Shown piece after piece: positions 22,613 through 32,905 of a stretch of DNA of 64,000 bases (position 1 is the first letter of the stretch; each line of letters opens with the position of its first letter). Under the pieces are notes generated by a model. It was not told the origin of the DNA. It ran no database searches and saw only the letters and a list, made by a program, of their open reading frames with translations. The DNA lies in NCBI RefSeq assembly GCF_028640845.1, contig NC_080539.1:108484554-108548553 (forward strand), read 5' to 3'. The DNA is from Ahaetulla prasina. Its lineage: Eukaryota > Chordata > Lepidosauria > Squamata > Colubridae. The translations under genes were made by a program, and so were the position numbers.

Positions 22613-24810
22613 TTGAAATACCTAAAAGGACATCACACAGAACATTAATACTGTCCTTTAACTTTTGTTCTAGGTAGGAAGGCATGGAATAATAGTAACA
22701 GATCGGGGTGGGTTCTAAATATTTTTACTATCAGCTCTGTAGGCGTGGCTTATTTTGTGGGCGTGGCTTGATGGTCATGTGACAGCTGGTGTAGCTTGAT
22801 GGTCATGTGATTAGGTAGGCATGGGCAACTCAATATCACTCACGTCAAGGGGTGCCTCGCCTGGCCCCTCCCCTCCCAGCCATTCCTTGTCACACCCAGC
22901 CTCAATGTATCTATAGTTCTGCAAAAATGTTGTTCACCATTTTTCAACTTTATTATCTACATACATTATAAATGCACTTTCATGGACCACTGAAAGGAGG
23001 AAATGGTTCACATACTTTGCCCAAGAGTGTGAAAGGCAACTCTTGGGCAAAGAGTTTTTAAGGGGCTTTTAAGGGGCTGCCAGAAAGAAGTGGGGGGGGG
23101 GATAATGTATTTTCCAAAGCATCAGAAGGCAAAACAAGAAGCAATGGATGGAAACTGAACAAAAAGAGAAGCAACCTAAAACTAAGGACAAACTTCCTGA
23201 CAGTGTGAACCAATATAGGTTTCAGTCATAATTTCACATATAAAATAGCCATTTGTGTAATATAACCTGCATATTGTTCAAAACAGTCATTAGTATTATG
23301 ACTGATGGTTGACAGCAAGCCTAAAATCTCCATTCCCTCCCCACTACAGGGGAAGGTTACTTCAAAATCCCCATTCCCTTCCCACCCCACTGCTCTGGGA
23401 AGGAATCAAACTCCTCCCTCTTCATTTCCCAAATAAAATATTACTCATAAGAAAAGGCTCCCACATAAGCAAGGAAAAATCAAGCTGCTAACAAGGAACC
23501 TGCCTGGAATTCCACATTCCTGCCAACTGCATAAAGGAAACTGTGTAAGCGGAAAACAGCTACCGGTGCTTAGAGATAATAGAAAGTGGAAGCCGGAAAT
23601 TCGGCTCCATTTACAAGCAGGCAGAAAACTCATTCAAGACAGGATATTTCACAATGGAAATCGCCCAAACCTTTTTAGAAACACAAAGCCCATGGTGCGC
23701 AAATCCCAAAAATTTAACAACATAGAACCATATAAGAATCCCTCCTCTTATCCAGTTGTTGTTCAGCTGACCTAGAAACGAACTGCTTCTGCAAGTAAAA
23801 ACCTCCTTCCAGCGGCTGTGTCAATTTAAAGCGACAGCGACTTTTTTTTTTCCTTCTTCTTTGCCAAGTGATCTCCTGGCTGAGAAGCGAGTCCTAATTT
23901 TTTCATTCTAGCCAATCAGTTGGGAGGCTTCTTGGCTTCTCAATTTAAAGTGATGGTGTCTTGTTTTTTTTTCTCTTATTTGTCAAGTGAGTTCTGGTTT
24001 TTTTCTTCTAGCCAATCAGCTGGGAGCCGGGAGGCAGCAATAGATTGTGGGCAGGCCCAGGCAGAGGTTGCATTTGGTCAGGCCAAGTTGAAGGTAGAAC
24101 TAATTCCCCAGAAGGATAATATGTTTCCCTACACTGGCAGTGTTGAAGCAAGTTATCTTGATTTTGATTAGGACATGGAACCAGACAATGAGCTAAATGG
24201 TACCTTTCAACTGTATGAATTATGACTAGCTAAATATATGCCACAGTTCTACGTGGGAGTGGCTGTTGGAAAACAAAACTGTGCTCAGATGCAATCTCTT
24301 TCAAAAGGCTAGAACTTTAGAGATTTTTTTAAAAAAAATAGAATTGGTCCCATAATGAAATGCATGCTATAAATAAATGAACAAACAAAGTAAAACAAAA
24401 ATCAGCCTTTTTAATTACTACTCTCAGAATCAGCTTAGTGAATATTTTATGAATAAGTTATCCTTGTTGAAAACTTATTGAAAAGATTTGTGCTGGAAAT
24501 GTCTGTGTCGGAGAGAAATGAGAACAGTGCAAGAAAACTGTATAAGTAATATTAATATGTGTCAACTTAACCAATTCTAAGCCCGAGGTTTGGTTTTTTT
24601 CTGCTTTTCTGCTTTGGGTTACAGTATGTTCAGCAATAACACTGAAAATGTCTATCTAATTATGTCTTTACTTTAGCTAAAAACAATTCCACTTTCGCAA
24701 AGTAAAATACTGCATTTTTTAGAACATAAAATTAGACATTAGATTTCTGATTTATTTGGGCTGCTTGTAATTTTTTAAAAAATATGTATATGTGTTCTGA
24801 TTTCCTCTAG
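22613..24810. other. PTPRK intron after the duplication
   Basis: About 22703-24110 is a composite of MITE-like pieces with GTAGGCGTGGCTT and CCAATCAGCTGGGAG motifs, with a CR1 scrap at 23025-23200. Two imperfect tandem units of about 110 bp lie at 23825-23932 and 23940-24035, each with tttaaag...ttctagccaatcag. I see nothing recognisable in 24180-24810. Confidence 0.5.
23025..23205 (+). mobile_element. CR1 LINE internal scrap
   Basis: The stretch ggctgccagaaagaag, then agcaatggatggaaactga and aactaaggacaaacttcctg, parallels the CR1 coding region at 25333-25452. It is diverged and interrupted by a G-run. No open frame survives. Confidence 0.6.
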
Positions 24811-24946
24811 TGCTGGAGCTGGGCGAACTGGATGCTATATTGTAATTGACATCATGTTAGACATGGCAGAAAGAGAAGGAGTTGTAGACATCTACAACTG
24901 TGTCAAAGCCTTACGTTCACGCCGCATCAACATGGTACAGACAGAG
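24811..24946 (+). CDS. PTPRK: PTPRK D1 exon with catalytic P-loop
   Basis: This 136-nt exon lies between tttcctctag and gtattg. Its first base completes Ser, giving HC(S)[16 protein letters not shown] across the junction. It continues with [20 protein letters not shown] and RRINMVQTE. The Cys-x5-Arg catalytic loop is intact (Cys from 19377-19531, Arg here), as is the conserved INMVQT region that feeds the Q-loop helix. D1 is therefore predicted to be an active tyrosine phosphatase. Confidence 0.97.
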
Positions 24947-25039
24947 GTATTGTGCTGTTATGAATCAGTGGTCCAATACTCATGTGCATTTTAGTCATTT
25001 GCCTTAACAAATATTCTGGATCTGGCAAAGTTACTAAGC

Positions 25040-25645
25040 CAAATGTGCAACTGGTTCATAAACAGAGGGATAGAATCAAGATCACGTGAAGTGTTAGTGC
25101 CACTTTATAATGCCTTGGTAAGGCCACACTTGGAATACTGCATTCAGTTTTGGTCACCACGATGTAAAAAAGATGTTGAGACTCTAGAAAGAGTGCAGAG
25201 AAGAGCAACAAAGATGATTAGGGGACTGGAGGATAAAACATATGAAGAACGGTTGCAGGAACTGGGTATGTCTAGTTTAACAAAAAGAAGGACATGGGGA
25301 GACATGATAGCTGTGTTCCAGTATCTCAGGGGCTGCCACAAAGAAGAGGGAGTCGGGCTGTTCTCCAAAGCACCTGAGGGTAGAACAAGAAGCAATGGGT
25401 GGAAACTGATCAAAGAAAGAAGCAACTTAGAACTAAGGAGAAATTTCCTGACAGTTAGAACAATTAATAAGTGGAACGACTTGCCTTCAGAAGTTGTGAA
25501 TGCTCCAACACTGGAAATTTTTAAGAAAATGTTGGATAACCATCTGACTGAGATGGTGTAGGGTTTCCTGCCTGGGCAGGGGGTTGGACTAGAAGGCCTC
25601 CAAGGTCCCTTCCAACTCTGATGTTATGTTATGTTATGTTAAGTC
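25040..25645 (+). mobile_element. CR1 LINE 3' end with 172-codon open frame
   Basis: The open frame 25043-25561 contains LVPLYNALVRPHLEYCIQFW, then KKDVETLERVQRRATKMIRG, then KWNDLPSEVVNAPTLE. This is the C-terminal region of CR1 ORF2, downstream of the reverse transcriptase core. After the stop comes the typical CR1 3' UTR (gggttggactagaaggcct, ccaaggtcccttccaactc) and a tail of four ATGTT-type units. The copy is severely 5'-truncated but its frame is intact, which suggests a fairly young insertion. It is not a host gene. Confidence 0.9.
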
Positions 25646-27262
25646 CAGCTAAATAAAGAATGTGAAGAGAGAGCAAGACATCGTTTTGTGGAGGTGGGAA
25701 AGGAGATAAAACTGACCTTAGTTTATACCCTTTCCAACTGTCCCATACTCTTCATATATTCCAAAGCTTCTCTCTTTAAACATTGTATTAAGGGTCATCT
25801 GTGTATTTGTATATATGCCCGGAATACATTTATATGGAAACTGTGAAGAGAGAGATAATTGTTGCATATCAAATTGTAGTTACTTTTTAACAATTTTTAT
25901 AGTACTTTTCCTTCTTCATGTGTTTCTCAGTTTTCAGGCAATAGGTTATACTGTATGTCTTATGCTAACACTGCAAAACAGTCATTATTTTTAGATGCAA
26001 TATAATGCGGGTAAGAGGTTATCTTGGCACTAGTCCAGTTGATGTTGAGAACATTGCAAAAGCAAACTCAGCATTGAACTGAATTGTAAGTTACATCCAA
26101 CACAAACAAAAGAAACTGCTAGCAATACAAACACATCAACTTCATTTTACATTTTTTTCTTTTATTTGGAACATATCTTTGGCACTTTATCCTTATTTCC
26201 AGCAACGCATGCGGTGTTTGTATAGCTAGCACAAAAAGATTTTGCAAAAAAAAAATAAATGTTTGAAATAATGAGATGGGGAGGTTACCTCCATTACAAG
26301 ACAAGATTATAGCAGTCGGAGTTCTACAGCTTAGAACAAAGGAGACACATAAAAGGGTGAAAAAATTACACAAGATATGGATATCACAGGTGTTGTTCTC
26401 TCACTTTTAAAACTCAAGGTCATCCATTGAAACTATACATAGAAAGATGTAGGACCAAGAGAAATAATTTTTCATACTAGACATCCGTAAACCAAGTACT
26501 GTGGTTTACAATAGTAGTTATGAAAATAACAGCCAATTTAGATGGTACTCAAAAGGGAGATTCATGGAAAATCAGGTTATCAATAGCCATTAATATTAAT
26601 GCCTGATCATTACCTCCTGGACCATGGGCAGTACATCATAAATGTTGATTTCTAAGAAGCAATATTGGAAGGATGTTCTAGCCCAAGATGTTCCTGGTGA
26701 CCACTATAAGGTGCAGAATACTGGCCTGGCCTGATCCATTGGGTCTTCTTACATTGTTAACCAAAATGCCTGTGATCCTATCCTCTGGACCTTAAAATTA
26801 AAATAAAAAAGCACTGAAATTATTATACATTGACACTTAAACATATCAAGCTAATTTTATGATATATCTCAGGAGGGAAGCACAAACATAAGGAATATAT
26901 CACAATATCAAACCTGTCAGGAAGAGACTTTTTCTGTAGTCCTCTGGGAAACTTCTTAATCAGCTCTTTCTTGTAACCTTCCTGAATTGCCTGCACTCTC
27001 GATTTTTCCATTTTTTAGATGTGGGGAAAGGAAGAGAGTTTCTTTCTAGTCAATGGAATGTCAACAAAGCAGGGACACTTTGTATGCCTTACATCATTAG
27101 GATTTGCCTAGAAGCAACCTCAGCATTTCTTGAGTTTGCAAATTCTAGAGAAATTCTTGACTGGGGAATTTTGTTTCTGAATTTTTCTATTTCTACTGTT
27201 TTCTGCTATCGCTGATCATGACATGACATGACATTTTCATTTTTAAAATAAAAATATATGCA

Positions 27263-27645
27263 GGTAATCCTTGACTTAACAACCACAATGGAGCTCAAAA
27301 CTTCTGTTGCAAAGCAAGACAGTTGTTAAGTGAATGAGTGACATTTTTGACACAGTTGTTAAGCAAATTACTGCAGTTGTTAAGTGAATCATGGTTGTTA
27401 AGTGAATCTGGCTTCCCCCATTGACTTTATTTGTCGAAAACTGGCTGGAAAGGTTATAAATGGTGACCATGTAACCTTAGCACAGTGCAACTGTCACAAA
27501 TACATAAGCACCCAAATTTTTATCACGTGACCATGGGAATGCGCAAAGATCTCCGTGTGAAAAATGGTCATAAATCACTTTTTTCAGTGCCATTGTAACT
27601 TCGAACAGTCACTAAACAAATTGTTGTAAATTGAGGACCTTTGCT
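27263..27645. mobile_element. hAT-like MITE (CAGGTAGTCC family)
   Basis: The left end is caggtaatccttgacttaac and the right end is ttgtaaattgaggacctttg. Internal ttaagtgaatcatggttgtt and cagtgccattgtaacttcg match the other members. The inside has local repeats of gttgttaag. No TSD is readable. Confidence 0.55.
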
Positions 27646-28218
27646 TTCAAGCATACATAAATATAGCAGTGTTGACAATCTGCTATATTTTTCATAGATG
27701 CGAGCAAAAACTTAATCATTTCCCAACATTATTTCTTTAATTTTGCCATTAAGTATTGTTGGGATTAAAATTTGCCATTTTTTAAAATGTATACTGATTG
27801 AATGAATATTACTTTAAAAGCACAGTATTGTATCTTGAGTTGGGTAATCGAGATGAAAGTTGTCTTTTTAAGTTTTCTTGAATAAGAGTGTTAATGGGAA
27901 AGAATCCAAAGGAGAGATTTCATTCCTTTAAGAACCATTGCTGGATCCAGTAATTCAGACATCCTGTGGAATGTTAGAAAAAACATCAATAAAACATCAA
28001 TAAAAAATATCCTAATCAATAAAATCAGCTCAACAGAGTTAGCTGGAGAGGTGGTGGACTTTCTTTTATTAGATCCTTTCAAATGGCGCTACACACCAAC
28101 CAGGTGCTGAGAGTTTTGTAATTTGTATTCCTACACCAAGCAAGAGGTTGGATTCAGTGACCTAAACGATCTGTCCAACTGTAGGATCCCCAAACATCTT
28201 CTGTTCTTTCTCTGGCAG

Positions 28219-28368
28219 GAACAGTATATCTTTATTCATGATGCTATCCTGGAAGCCTGCTTATGCGGAGAAACTGCCATCCCAGTCTGTGAATTTAAAG
28301 CTGCCTATTTTGACATGATTCGAATAGACTCTCAGACAAACTCTTCACATCTTAAAGATGAATTCCAG
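28219..28368 (+). CDS. PTPRK: PTPRK D1-D2 linker exon
   Basis: This 150-nt phase-0/0 exon lies between tctctggcag and gtacat. It encodes [20 protein letters not shown], then [20 protein letters not shown] and [10 protein letters not shown]. [13 protein letters not shown] closes D1 (Q-loop region) and the rest starts the D1-D2 linker. It is virtually identical to mammalian PTPRK as I recall it. The open frame extends on both sides by chance. Confidence 0.97.
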
Positions 28369-28812
28369 GTACATTCGTTGGTTGATGTCACTTTAAAAAT
28401 ACTATTTCTTTGCTTCCTAACGTACGGAATGTTTTGTACCTCCTGTGTCAGATTCATAATGCATTATCCTCTTCTTTCACGGTGTACTTTCATGTCTGGA
28501 TATATGGGGAATATCACTGTGTGATTGTAATCACTGTAGGCTGCCAGTTCATTTGTACGTGGATGACTTTTGGCCCACCAGGAGCAATTTTTGCATTTTA
28601 GATAAGTGTAAAATACAGCACATGAATTTTACATGATGATTTCCAATTCTGTATATGCAGATTCTCCTTCCATACTCCTGACTAAACAGAAGTAAACATG
28701 CTTTTCCTTTCTTTGTGGCTTTCAACATTGTCACCTTGCCTGTATCCCTGATGCCCAAATCTCTTTGAGTTAAGTACACAATGTCAAAATAAATATTTCC
28801 TTTGCCTTGTAG
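28369..28812. other. PTPRK intron (short)
   Basis: I see no repeat that I can name. The acceptor is ttgccttgtag. Confidence 0.6.
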
Positions 28813-28986
28813 ACCCTGAATTCTGTGACTCCTCGGCTACAAGCCGAAGACTGCAGCATAGCATGCTTGCCAAGAAATCATGACAAAAACCGCTTTATGG
28901 ATATGCTGCCACCTGACAGATGTCTGCCTTTCTTAATTACTATTGATGGCGAGAGCAGCAATTACATCAATGCTGCCCTTATGGAT
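28813..28986 (+). CDS. PTPRK: PTPRK D2 entry exon
   Basis: This 174-nt phase-0/0 exon lies between ccttgtag and gtaagt. It encodes [20 protein letters not shown], then [20 protein letters not shown], then [33 protein letters not shown] is the D2 counterpart of the KNRY segment, and [11 protein letters not shown] corresponds to DYINANYID of D1. Confidence 0.97.
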
Positions 28987-29592
28987 GTAAGTGACTATTT
29001 TCCTTGACTATATGAGAAATATGCAACAGAATTATTGGTACTTGGGGGGGGGATTAATTTACACTTATGCTGATGTGCAGTAATATTTTTAATCAAGAAC
29101 CTAAAAGTATTGATTTTTCTGACTTTATGAATATTACAAATTTTCTGCAGTTTTCTGGAGTTGAAAATTGCTGAGGGGAAATGATACGAAATCTTGGATA
29201 GTTTTATATTTTAACGCAGCCAGTAAGTGACCTTGTATTTTGAGGAAACAATCACTTCCAACCTGCCAAAGGACTCATGATTATGTACATCTAAAAACCA
29301 AAACAGTTATTTTCCACATTATAATTAATTAATTAGTATTTACACAGTTATTATTGAAATTTAAAACAACAAGAAGTATCCCAAGTGATCTTAGACTTGA
29401 AAGGCCCTTCTGAACAGATATTCTTTCCCTTCGGAAAAGGTTAGAAAAATCCAAAAGAAAGGAAAAAAGAGATCTCTCATCTTGCAGCTTACAGATCCCT
29501 TCTGAGCTTTTCAAAATGTCAGAAGCAAGGAAAAGTGGGAGCTCAGAGTTTAACTTTTCTGGGAAGTACAGCATGGAAATCTGGGCCTAGAG

Positions 29593-29957
29593 CAGGAGTG
29601 TCAAACTCAATTTCATTGAGGGCCACATCAGGGTTGTGTTTGACCTTGGGGTAGAAGTGGTCAGGGTGGGCGTGGCCAGATAGATGTCACTCGTGTCGGA
29701 GGCACCTGTGATGGCCAAGTACTCTGCCAGTGAAAACGGGCTCTCAAGCTCTGTTTTCGGCTGCGACGGCCTCTTGCAACCCTCTGCCAGTGAAAACAGA
29801 GCTCGGGAGGGCCACGTGTGGCCCTTGCAAGCTCCATTTTTTTCTGGCATAGGCACCATGGGCCAGTCCTTTGCTGTTTCCAGTGTGGCTCCGTGGGCCA
29901 GATCTAAGCATCCCATGGGCTGAACCTAGCCTGCAGGTCTCGAGTTTGACACCTCTG
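29593..29957. mobile_element. hAT MITE (GTGTCAAACTC family) with 8-bp TSD
   Basis: This 365-bp element has termini caggagtgtcaaactcaa and gagtttgacacctctg. It is flanked by gcctagag (29585-29592) and gtctagag (29958-29965), seven of eight bases matching. The GC-rich inside repeats ctctgccagtgaaaac. A sister copy is at 60978-61284. Open frames within it are not genes. Confidence 0.85.
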
Positions 29958-30243
29958 GTCTAGAGAGAAAGCATAAGTCAGGCATATCTCATTCTTTTGT
30001 ACCATTTGCCTCTGGACAATGTAACATTAACAATTGATCCTAGGAAGAACACCCTATTTATCTTTTCACATTTCCTTCCAAGAAGTATGATAGTGGAGAT
30101 TAGACCAGCTGATTCAATCCTTTTTACCAATCAGTTGGAAAGTACAGGTAGGTAGACAAAAGTCAACAGGCAGTATTTCTCTCCAAGAAGCTATTGTAAC
30201 TTTTAACATTTTCTTTTACTCCTATTACCCCCTTCTCCTAGAT

Positions 30244-30401
30244 CAACAGCCCCCAACTTTTTGGGAACTAGGTAATGGAGAAAGGTTTTTCCAAGGACCA
30301 GAAGAGGTGTGGTTTTGTGTGCTGCCTGCATCCCATGGCTGGGGCTCCGCTTGTTTGCACAGACCAGTGCTAGTCCATAGGCCAGGAGTTGGGGACCCCT
30401 G
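30244..30401. mobile_element. short hAT MITE remnant
   Basis: This 158-bp element has ends caacagcccccaacttttt and aggagttggggacccctg. Its flanks are tcctagat (30236-30243) and ccctagat (30402-30409), seven of eight bases matching. It resembles a widespread amniote hAT repeat with a cccaacctttttgg end. Confidence 0.7.
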
Positions 30402-30938
30402 CCCTAGATAACTAAGTCTAATTCTTCTGCTGCATAAAGAGAGAGGATGCAGAAGGAAGCAATAGGAGTACATGCTCACGTTCAATGTTTCTGATACATA
30501 CCAATCATCCCCATAATCCAATTTTCAGTTAGCTTAAAGGAACTAACCCATTAATCTATCTCTTGACACCCAGCATAACTCAAAAAAAAACAAACCTGGT
30601 ACCTGTTCATGGTCAAGGTTGTTCTGGCTTAAGATCTAACATGAGGACAAATAAATCCATCATGCTCTTTTTCTCCAAGACAAAGAAGTAAACTAAAGTG
30701 AAAACAAAAACTAAGAAGTTCTTTAGTTCTGGCCATGATTTAATTTTTATATTTCCTAGTCCCATCCTATCCTTCTCAAGACCAAAGGAGTTAATATACT
30801 GTCTGTTTTGTTATTATTCTATTGCTCAATCTGGAGAATGGTGCAGTAGTTATGTAAGATTTATACATTTATTTGATGAGGGTGATATTACTGCCTGCAT
30901 TTCTCTTTTATTTGTATTTTATCTATTTTTAAATTCAG

Positions 30939-31070
30939 AGCTACAGACAGCCTGCTGCTTTCATCGTCACACAGCATCCTCTGCCAAACACTGTGAAAGA
31001 TTTCTGGAGACTAGTCTACGATTACGGCTGTACCTCTCTCGTGATGTTAAATGAAGTTGATTTAGCACAA
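30939..31070 (+). CDS. PTPRK: PTPRK D2 exon ([14 protein letters not shown])
   Basis: This 132-nt phase-0/0 exon lies between aaattcag and gtaaga. It encodes [20 protein letters not shown], then [20 protein letters not shown] and [22 protein letters not shown] is the D2 equivalent of the YIATQGP and DFWRM segments. Confidence 0.97.
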
Positions 31071-31379
31071 GTAAGATCTTGATGCTGAAAAAGTTTGTGC
31101 AATCCACCTTAAAAGAACTGATTTTTTTTTCAACAGAAAATTTCCCTCATATTCAGTCTTAAATGGTATCGATATTCTGTATATGGTACATTGCATAGAC
31201 ATCTGTACTACAGATGGCTTCCACATAGATACAGATATACTGTATATGCATACACACACATACATAACATACATAGACTTGCATGTCTTCCTTATACAGA
31301 TTTAGATAAATATTCCTTTTTATACCTAGTATTTTCCTGCAGGTCCTTTTGTTTTTATCAACTGAGTGTTGATCCATTG

Positions 31380-31529
31380 TTTGTGACAGGAATTGACCAA
31401 CCAACTTGTCACTTGAGCCTGACATTATCGGCTGAGGGAAAGTGACTGGCCCAAAGTCATTTTCCCTCAACCGGCTTTCATGCCTTAGGGGAAAATAGAA
31501 CTCACAATCTCCTAATTTCTAGTCTAGTG
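31380..31529 (-). repeat. tRNA-derived SINE, part 1 (interrupted)
   Basis: The sequence gtgactggcccaaagtcatt, then cctcaaccggctttcatgcc and aactcacaatctcctaattt belongs to a minus-orientation tRNA-derived SINE. It stops at the left TSD of the hAT element and resumes at 32877 with ccttaaccactgaacc. A similar copy is at 63630-63800. Confidence 0.65.
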
Positions 31530-31769
31530 CAGTGGTCACCAACCCACCAGTTGTGGTCCACTGGTGGTCCGTGAGAAAATGTTGGTGGTCCGCAGAAACA
31601 TTATTTGCATATTTTTAAATATTGCACTAAATCAGGGGTACTCAAACTACGGCCCCTGGGCTGGAAACATGCAATGAATATTTGTGTTGCTGCAGAGAGT
31701 CTCCCTTCAGGGTCTTTTTGTGTGGATCAGAGAGGGGACAGAAATTCCAATTTGGGGGCCTGTTTTAGC

Positions 31770-32095
31770 CTCCTGATGTGGGGCTTTGGGCGAAGGCTGG
31801 AAGGAAGTGCTGCTGGTGGTGAAGAGCCGGAAGGCCTTGTTCTAGTGGGACTGCATCATGGCCTGGGACTGGCTGACCATCTCAGCTCACTGAGCCTCCA
31901 GGCGCTAGTACCTGGCCTTGCACTCCTGCAGGTCTTCCCTCTGCTTGGAAAGCCTATGCTCATAGTCCTGAGTGAGATGCTTCTGCTGAGCCTCCTTCTT
32001 GGTCAGATCCAATTTGAACTGAGCCAGCTGTTTTGCCAGCTCTTTCTCATGGTGGCTGCTTAGCTCCAACAACTGCTTCCTGTTGGGGCCCTAAG
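31770..32095 (-). pseudogene. degraded coiled-coil coding fragment inside a hAT element
   Basis: Read on the minus strand from about 32084 down, the frame gives RKQLLELSSHHEKELAKQLA, then QFKLDLTKKEAQQKHLTQDY, then EHRLSKQREDLQECKARY. It continues through three in-frame stops to AEMVSQSQAMMQSH. The charged heptad-like pattern is clearly that of a coiled-coil protein. I do not recognise the parent gene. The match to a coding frame runs over about 100 codons without frameshift. It is probably a host-gene fragment carried inside a mobile element. Confidence 0.6.
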
Positions 32096-32264
32096 GACTC
32101 CAGGCAGAGAGGCGAGGAGTGGCTGGGAGGGGAGGGACGAGTAGAGGCTGGCGAGCTGACCACAACCACCCAGTCACATGACCACCTAGTCACACACCAC
32201 AGTCATTAGGCAGATGATATTTGTGGTCCGCAGGATTTAAACTTATGAATTTAGTGGTCCCTGA

Positions 32265-32839
32265 TGTTGTGTCTTGTCCGCTCTCACCGCAGCCGGGGTC
32301 TGCTTATCTGCTCCCAAACACGGAGGAATGTATGCCTCCCGGCCCCAGTTCTGGCTCCATGCCCAGACAAGCTGCAGAGGAGGGGGCACCTCCCGGTCCC
32401 AGCCCTGGCTCCATGCCCAAGCAGGCTGCAGAGGAGGGAGCATCCCCCGGCCCCAGCCCTGGCTCCATGCCCAAGCAAACGGAGCTGCTAGACCCCTCCC
32501 CCTCCTCCACAGCATGTAAGCCTGAGGAAAGTTTACTTCCAACAACAGCTGATTGGAGTGACCCTCGCATCAGAAGATTAGATAGGCGGAGGCAACAGAA
32601 GGAAGGGAGGGGCAGGCCTTAATGAGTGCTGAGTCATGGAGCCACACCCCATGGCCTATATAAAGGATCTGCTTTCTGGCAATCTCTGAGTCAGGCAAAG
32701 TCGAACTTATCTTGCTGAAGTCACTTACTGGTCTCCTGCCTGCTCTGAGGACTTTGCTAGGACTTTGGGCAGAGCTGCAGAGGCAAGCCTGATTCAGATT
32801 TCCCTGACCCGGCCGTCAGCGGAGGAGTGGGACACGACA
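32265..32839 (+). mobile_element. solo LTR (575 bp) with 5-bp TSD
   Basis: It begins tgttgtgtcttgtccgc and ends gtgggacacgaca, so TG...CA with inverted ends. It is flanked by cctga at 32260-32264 and 32840-32844. Inside are three tandem copies of about 60 bp (ccagccctggctccatgcc units, about 32340-32480) and a TATA-like ctatataaagg at about 32655. No internal coding region is present, so it is a solo LTR left by recombination. Strand is chosen from the TATA position. Whether it derives from an endogenous retrovirus or a Gypsy-type element cannot be told from the LTR alone. The 133-codon open frame is low-complexity LTR sequence. Confidence 0.85.
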
Positions 32840-32876
32840 CCTGAGGTCTGAAAGGTTGGGGACCCCTGGTCTAGTG

Positions 32877-32905
32877 CCTTAACCACTGAACCTAACAGCC
32901 TCTTA
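32877..32905 (-). repeat. tRNA-derived SINE, part 2
   Basis: The sequence ccttaaccactgaacctaac continues the SINE interrupted at 31529, after the right TSD of the hAT element. It corresponds to the tRNA-like head on the minus strand. Confidence 0.6.

Larger units (their letters stand above)
24947..28218. other. PTPRK intron
   Basis: It begins with a CR1 LINE (about 25040-25645) only about 95 bp after the exon. A CAGGTAGTCC-family MITE lies at 27263-27645. I see nothing recognisable between 25650 and 27260. A weak repeated acatcaataaaa motif lies at about 27983-28005. Confidence 0.6.
28987..30938. other. PTPRK intron
   Basis: It holds two hAT MITEs with readable TSDs (29593-29957 and 30244-30401). 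The rest shows nothing recognisable. Confidence 0.6.
31530..32868. mobile_element. non-autonomous hAT element with 8-bp TSD, carrying nested insertions
   Basis: The ends are cagtggtcaccaaccc and aaaggttggggacccctg. Both flanks carry a perfect 8-bp duplication, gtctagtg, at 31522-31529 and 32869-32876. The hAT body is short: about 90 bp at the left with repeated ggtggtccg, and about 70 bp at the right split by the LTR. The middle carries a second hAT-like left end (caggggtactcaaactacgg at about 31634), a coiled-coil coding fragment on the minus strand, and a solo LTR. The target was itself a SINE. Confidence 0.85.

Noticed and set aside
25043..25561. 172-codon open frame as a host gene or PTPRK exon
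   Set aside because: The residues and the 3' tail are those of CR1 ORF2 and its 3' UTR; it is a retrotransposon fragment.
28123..28524. 133-codon frame as an independent gene
   Set aside because: It is the PTPRK exon 28219-28368 with chance read-through into both introns; splice sites define the real ends.
32221..32622. 133-codon Pro/Gly-rich frame and its antisense frames
   Set aside because: They fall in the tandem repeats of a solo LTR; coding-like frames in several phases show low complexity rather than a gene.
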